Shown: positions 7,292 to 8,787 of the stretch, in pieces
Layout of the letters: every line of letters starts with the position of its first letter
Position numbering within the stretch: position 1 is the stretch's first letter
Assembly (NCBI GenBank): GCA_903874575.1
Contig: CAIQSZ010000329.1
Coordinates: 1 to 8,787 of the forward strand
DNA from: an uncultured Elusimicrobia bacterium
GTDB taxonomy: Bacteria > Elusimicrobiota > Elusimicrobia > UBA1565 > UBA9628
Length of the DNA: 8,787 nt
Direction of reading: 5' to 3'
Position numbers and translations under genes: made by a program
Notes under the pieces: generated by a model
Databases searched by the model: none
What the model saw: only the letters and a program-made list of their open reading frames with translations
What the model was told of the DNA's origin: nothing

Positions 7292-7451
7292 TTCTCCGAG
7301 AGGGGTGACCGTTTATGCCGCAGAAGTAGGCCTTCACTCCTGTAGTCCCGAGAGCGAGGAGCGACATGAAAAAGAACGAAGAGGCGGAGGACGGGCCGGG
7401 AAGGCGTGAAAAAAGAAAAGAAGAAATCCCGCCGCCGAGCGGTGGAGACTG

Positions 7452-7527
7452 TGGAGTTCGCGGTCCCTGCCGCCGTCGGCAGGGAGGAGCGACGCGGACC
7501 GATCCGCGCCCGAAGGGGCGAAATCCA
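7452..7527 (+). repeat. Cloverleaf intergenic repeat, copy B
   Basis: Second copy, same orientation as A and C. The closing stem pairs TGGAGTTCGC (7452-7461) with GCGAAATCCA (7518-7527), with a single G·A mismatch. Helix I is CCCTGCCG (7465-7472) with CGGCAGGG (7477-7484). Helix II is CGCGGA (7493-7498) with TCCGCG (7503-7508) around CCGA. Helix III is CCC (7509-7511), loop GAA, GGG (7515-7517). Helices II, III and the closing stem abut without spacers; GGT and AGGAGCGA are the only joints. Outside the element CCCGCCGCC (7428-7436) could pair with GGCGGTGGG (7531-7539), an extension absent from the other copies. It lies in the gap between the sigma gene and the JAB gene. Confidence 0.87.
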
Positions 7528-7688
7528 AGCGGCGGTGGGCGGGGCGGGCAACGCGAAGCGTTGTCCACGCCGTCCACGGACGCGGCAGTATCCACCGCAA
7601 ATTCTAAAGTCTGGGCCTTGCGAGATCGAGCTTCGCGCCCTACACTCCGAACGAGCGAGGTCTTCCCCCAGGAGCGGCTTCGTTCGAC
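7528..7688. other. Non-coding stretch with nothing recognisable
   Basis: These 161 bases between repeat B and the hairpin downstream of the JAB gene show no gene, no tRNA and no repeat that I can support. Reading frames that cross it have low-complexity composition. Confidence 0.5.
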
Positions 7689-7727
7689 AGGCGACCCGGT
7701 ACGACTCGGTGCCGGGTCGCCTCTTTC
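7689..7727 (+). terminator. Strong hairpin downstream of the JAB gene; T-run faces the plus strand
   Basis: AGGCGACCCGGTAC (7689-7702) pairs with GTGCCGGGTCGCCT (7709-7722), 14 bp including one G·T, around a six-base loop. It begins only 4 bases past the JAB gene stop (minus strand), so it probably ends that transcript. However, the pyrimidine run CTTTCT follows on the plus side, whereas the minus side has no T-run. It may be bidirectional, or may end an unseen plus-strand RNA. Confidence 0.65.
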
Positions 7728-8146
7728 TAGAGCAGCCGCGCCTTCTTGAAGCTGAAGTAGCGGTCGTCGGTTACGATCAGGTGGTCGGCGAGTTCAACGC
7801 CGAGCAAGCAGCCGGCGAGTTGAAGCTGCCGCGTGACTTGCCGATCCTCGGCGCTCGGCCGCGTATCCTGGGAAGGGTGATTGTGCCCGACCATGACGCT
7901 GTGCGCGTTGTTGAGGAGCGCACCCTTGAATACCTCGCGCGGGTGCACGATGGAGGCGTCGAGACTGCCCACCGAGACGAGCTCGCATCCGATCAGGCGC
8001 CGTCGAGAGTCGAGGTCCAGCCGCCAGAAGTGCTCTCGGTCGAGGCCGCGCGCCAACGGGCATAGAACTCTATAGGCGTCCTCGGCCGAGCGAATGATCC
8101 GCCGCGAGGGAAGTCCCGAGCGCACGACCCTTAAACTCGTGATCAT
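7727..8146 (-). CDS. Stand-alone RadC-type JAB/JAMM domain protein
   Basis: A 139-residue protein consisting essentially of the RadC (DUF2466) JAB domain. The JAMM metal site is complete: E38, then H88-N-H90-P-S92 and D101 at the H-x-H-x10-D spacing, followed by the family's typical LADHLIVTDDRYFSF ending. The region before it (GSLDASIVHPREVF, 60-73) is also standard. Full-length chromosomal RadC is about 225 residues with an N-terminal helix-hairpin-helix part; that part is absent, as in the short JAB proteins common on plasmids and phage-like elements. The molecular function of RadC-type JAB domains is not established; a metalloprotease-like or nucleic-acid role is inferred from the fold. 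The ATG at 8146 overlaps the stop of the membrane-protein gene (ATGA), so the two are likely translationally coupled. A long hairpin follows. Confidence 0.88.
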   Translation of the reverse strand: MITSLRVVRSGLPSRRIIRSAEDAYRVLCPLARGLDREHFWRLDLDSRRRLIGCELVSVGSLDASIVHPREVFKGALLNNAHSVMVGHNHPSQDTRPSAEDRQVTRQLQLAGCLLGVELADHLIVTDDRYFSFKKARLL

Positions 8147-8568
8147 CGCAGGATCTCGCCAAGGAGGACCGCGACGCGGTCGCCCATGCGCGCCGCGCGC
8201 CAAAACTGGACCGACCCAAAGACGAGCACAAGCTCCATGCCGAACGCCGCGGCGAAGTTCGCGGCGAACGGCGCGCGGCCCGCGAAGGGCCGCACGAACC
8301 GCTCCGATAAGGCGTAAGCGGCCGCATCGAACGCCAGGGCCAGCCGGAAGGCGCTCGTCGCGATGAGCGCCTGGATATAGGTCAGCCAGCCGAAGGAGAG
8401 CAGCCAACCCAGCACGAGCTCTCGGAAGACCTGGTGGAGGAGGTCCAGCGATACGGCGTGCCGCCGGCGGGCCCAGACAGCGGCGAGGAGGACCCAGACG
8501 ACGAGCCGCGCCAGCGGCCGCCAGTCCCAGTCCTGCCACGCGAATGCGTCGGGGGTCTCCTGCTCCAT
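8143..8568 (-). CDS. Small predicted membrane protein, family unknown
   Basis: A 141-residue protein with three hydrophobic stretches at about 19-33 (LARLVVWVLLAAVW), 50-75 (two helical turns' worth of LVLGWLLSFGWLTYIQALIA) and 103-121 (NFAAAFGMELVLVFGSV), separated by arginine-rich segments (34-37, 89-98, 124-131). I do not recognise a family. The N-terminus is tryptophan- and acid-rich rather than a signal peptide. The ATG at 8568 has no good Shine-Dalgarno at normal distance: a G-rich run lies about 17 bases upstream, so translation may be weak or begin from a very short leader. The gene is accepted because its end overlaps the JAB gene start by ATGA and because the hydrophobic periodicity is coherent only in this frame. 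It is the first gene of a two-gene unit preceded by repeat C. Confidence 0.65.
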   Translation of the reverse strand: MEQETPDAFAWQDWDWRPLARLVVWVLLAAVWARRRHAVSLDLLHQVFRELVLGWLLSFGWLTYIQALIATSAFRLALAFDAAAYALSERFVRPFAGRAPFAANFAAAFGMELVLVFGSVQFWRAARMGDRVAVLLGEILR

Positions 8569-8604
8569 GAAGGATATACGACTACCCCCCTACTTTCGTT
8601 CCAA

Positions 8605-8685
8605 CGGAGTTCGCGGTCCCTGCCGCCTATACGGCAGGGAGGAGCGTCCGCGGACCGATCCGCGCCCCGCAGGGGGCGAACTCCG
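8605..8685 (+). repeat. Cloverleaf intergenic repeat, copy C
   Basis: Third and best-paired copy. The closing stem is perfect over 10 bp: CGGAGTTCGC (8605-8614) with GCGAACTCCG (8676-8685). Helix I is CCCTGCCG (8618-8625) with CGGCAGGG (8632-8639), loop of six. Helix II is CGCGGA (8649-8654) with TCCGCG (8659-8664) around CCGA. Helix III is CCCC (8665-8668), loop GCA, GGGG (8672-8675), one pair longer than in A and B. Joints are GGT and AGGAGCGTC. On the minus strand it starts 21 bases after the stop of the gene entering from the right and ends 36 bases before the membrane-protein start, so it could lie in the 3' untranslated region of one and the leader of the other. Confidence 0.87.
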
Positions 8686-8706
8686 GGCGTCCGCCCCCCT
8701 CCCCGG

Positions 8707-8787
8707 CTACGGCTCGGCGGGGACGACGACGAGCTCCACGTCCTCCGGAGCGATGCGCCTCCTGTCGAAGGTCAAGTAGTAGCCCTG
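8707..8787 (-). CDS. C-terminal fragment of an unidentified gene
   Basis: The last 26 codons and the TAG stop (8709-8707) of a minus-strand gene enter from the right edge. The visible end reads as an ordinary mixed-composition protein tail (GYYLTFDRRRIAPEDVELVV, then VPAEP), with GC-rich codons like the neighbours. No open plus-strand frame here looks real. Too little is visible for a family call. Confidence 0.55.
   Translation of the reverse strand, partial: QGYYLTFDRRRIAPEDVELVVVPAEP

Larger units (their letters stand above)
7113..7377. repeat. 17-bp perfect inverted repeat at a gene start (arms 7113-7129 and 7361-7377)
   Basis: The 17 bases GCGACATGAAAAAGAAC, covering the sigma gene's start codon and first codons (MKKN), recur on the plus strand at 7361-7377, so two divergent initiation-like sequences face away from a 231-base core. 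The plus-strand copy has AGGAG (7357-7361) just ahead of its ATG at 7366. The frame that follows is lysine/glutamate-rich for about 26 codons, then reads through repeat B with arginine/glycine-rich low-complexity sequence, so I do not call it a gene. Confidence 0.6.

Noticed and set aside
7366..7749. Plus-strand reading frame starting MKKNEEAEDG with a plausible ribosome binding site
   Set aside because: After about 26 codons it runs through the structured repeat and a hairpin as arginine/glycine-rich sequence. It is kept only as an observation about the duplicated start region.
7406..8065. Plus-strand reading frame of 219 codons
   Set aside because: It crosses repeat B, the 7689-7722 hairpin and the antisense of the JAB domain; its composition is that of a shadow.
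7727..8539. N-terminal extension of the JAB protein to 270 residues
   Set aside because: The extra 131 residues are proline/arginine/alanine-rich shadow of the membrane-protein frame; the ATGA overlap at 8146 is a better start.
5943..8685. CRISPR array interpretation of the three repeats
   Set aside because: Copies are 76-81 bases long and more than 1 kb apart with genes between them; no regular spacers and no cas genes are present.

Overview
The window is GC-rich bacterial DNA, densely coding on the minus strand. Nothing in it fixes the phylum. The coding style fits a high-GC Gram-negative or candidate-phylum genome: long GC-rich genes, GTG and TTG starts, 4-base stop/start overlaps and GGAGG-type ribosome binding sites. 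All supported genes read on the minus strand; the long plus-strand reading frames are antisense shadows.

The left two thirds (1-5859) is a DNA double-strand-break repair operon. An AddB-type nuclease (5859-3232) overlaps an AddA-type UvrD-like helicase-nuclease (3235-119) by 4 bases. AddA in turn overlaps a third, unidentified gene that runs off the left edge (122-1). AddA carries the full set of SF1 helicase motifs and a C-terminal RecB-like nuclease. AddB carries a second RecB-like nuclease framed by the four iron-sulfur cysteines. Together they should form a two-subunit, two-nuclease end-resection machine of the AddAB/RecBCD type.

The right third (5860-8787) is accessory in character. An ECF sigma factor (7124-6522) is followed 18 bases later by a DUF6573-family protein (6504-6109), and the pair ends at a GC-rich hairpin. 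Farther upstream, a small membrane protein (8568-8143) overlaps a stand-alone RadC-type JAB-domain protein (8146-7727) by ATGA. The last 26 codons of another gene enter from the right edge. DUF6573 and stand-alone JAB/RadC proteins are often found on plasmids and integrated elements, so this part may be mobile in origin, but no integrase, transposase or attachment site is visible.

The most striking signal is a 76-81 base intergenic element present three times in the same orientation (5943-6019, 7452-7527, 8605-8685). Each copy can fold into a cloverleaf: a 10-bp closing stem around three hairpins. The closing stem differs in sequence between copies but stays paired, including one outermost pair that is A-T, T-A and C-G in the three copies. 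This is strong evidence that the fold is selected, as RNA or as a cruciform/mobility signal in DNA. I do not recognise the family. The 600-base gap between the sigma gene and the JAB gene also holds several stem-loops, one of which would bury the sigma gene's ribosome binding site.
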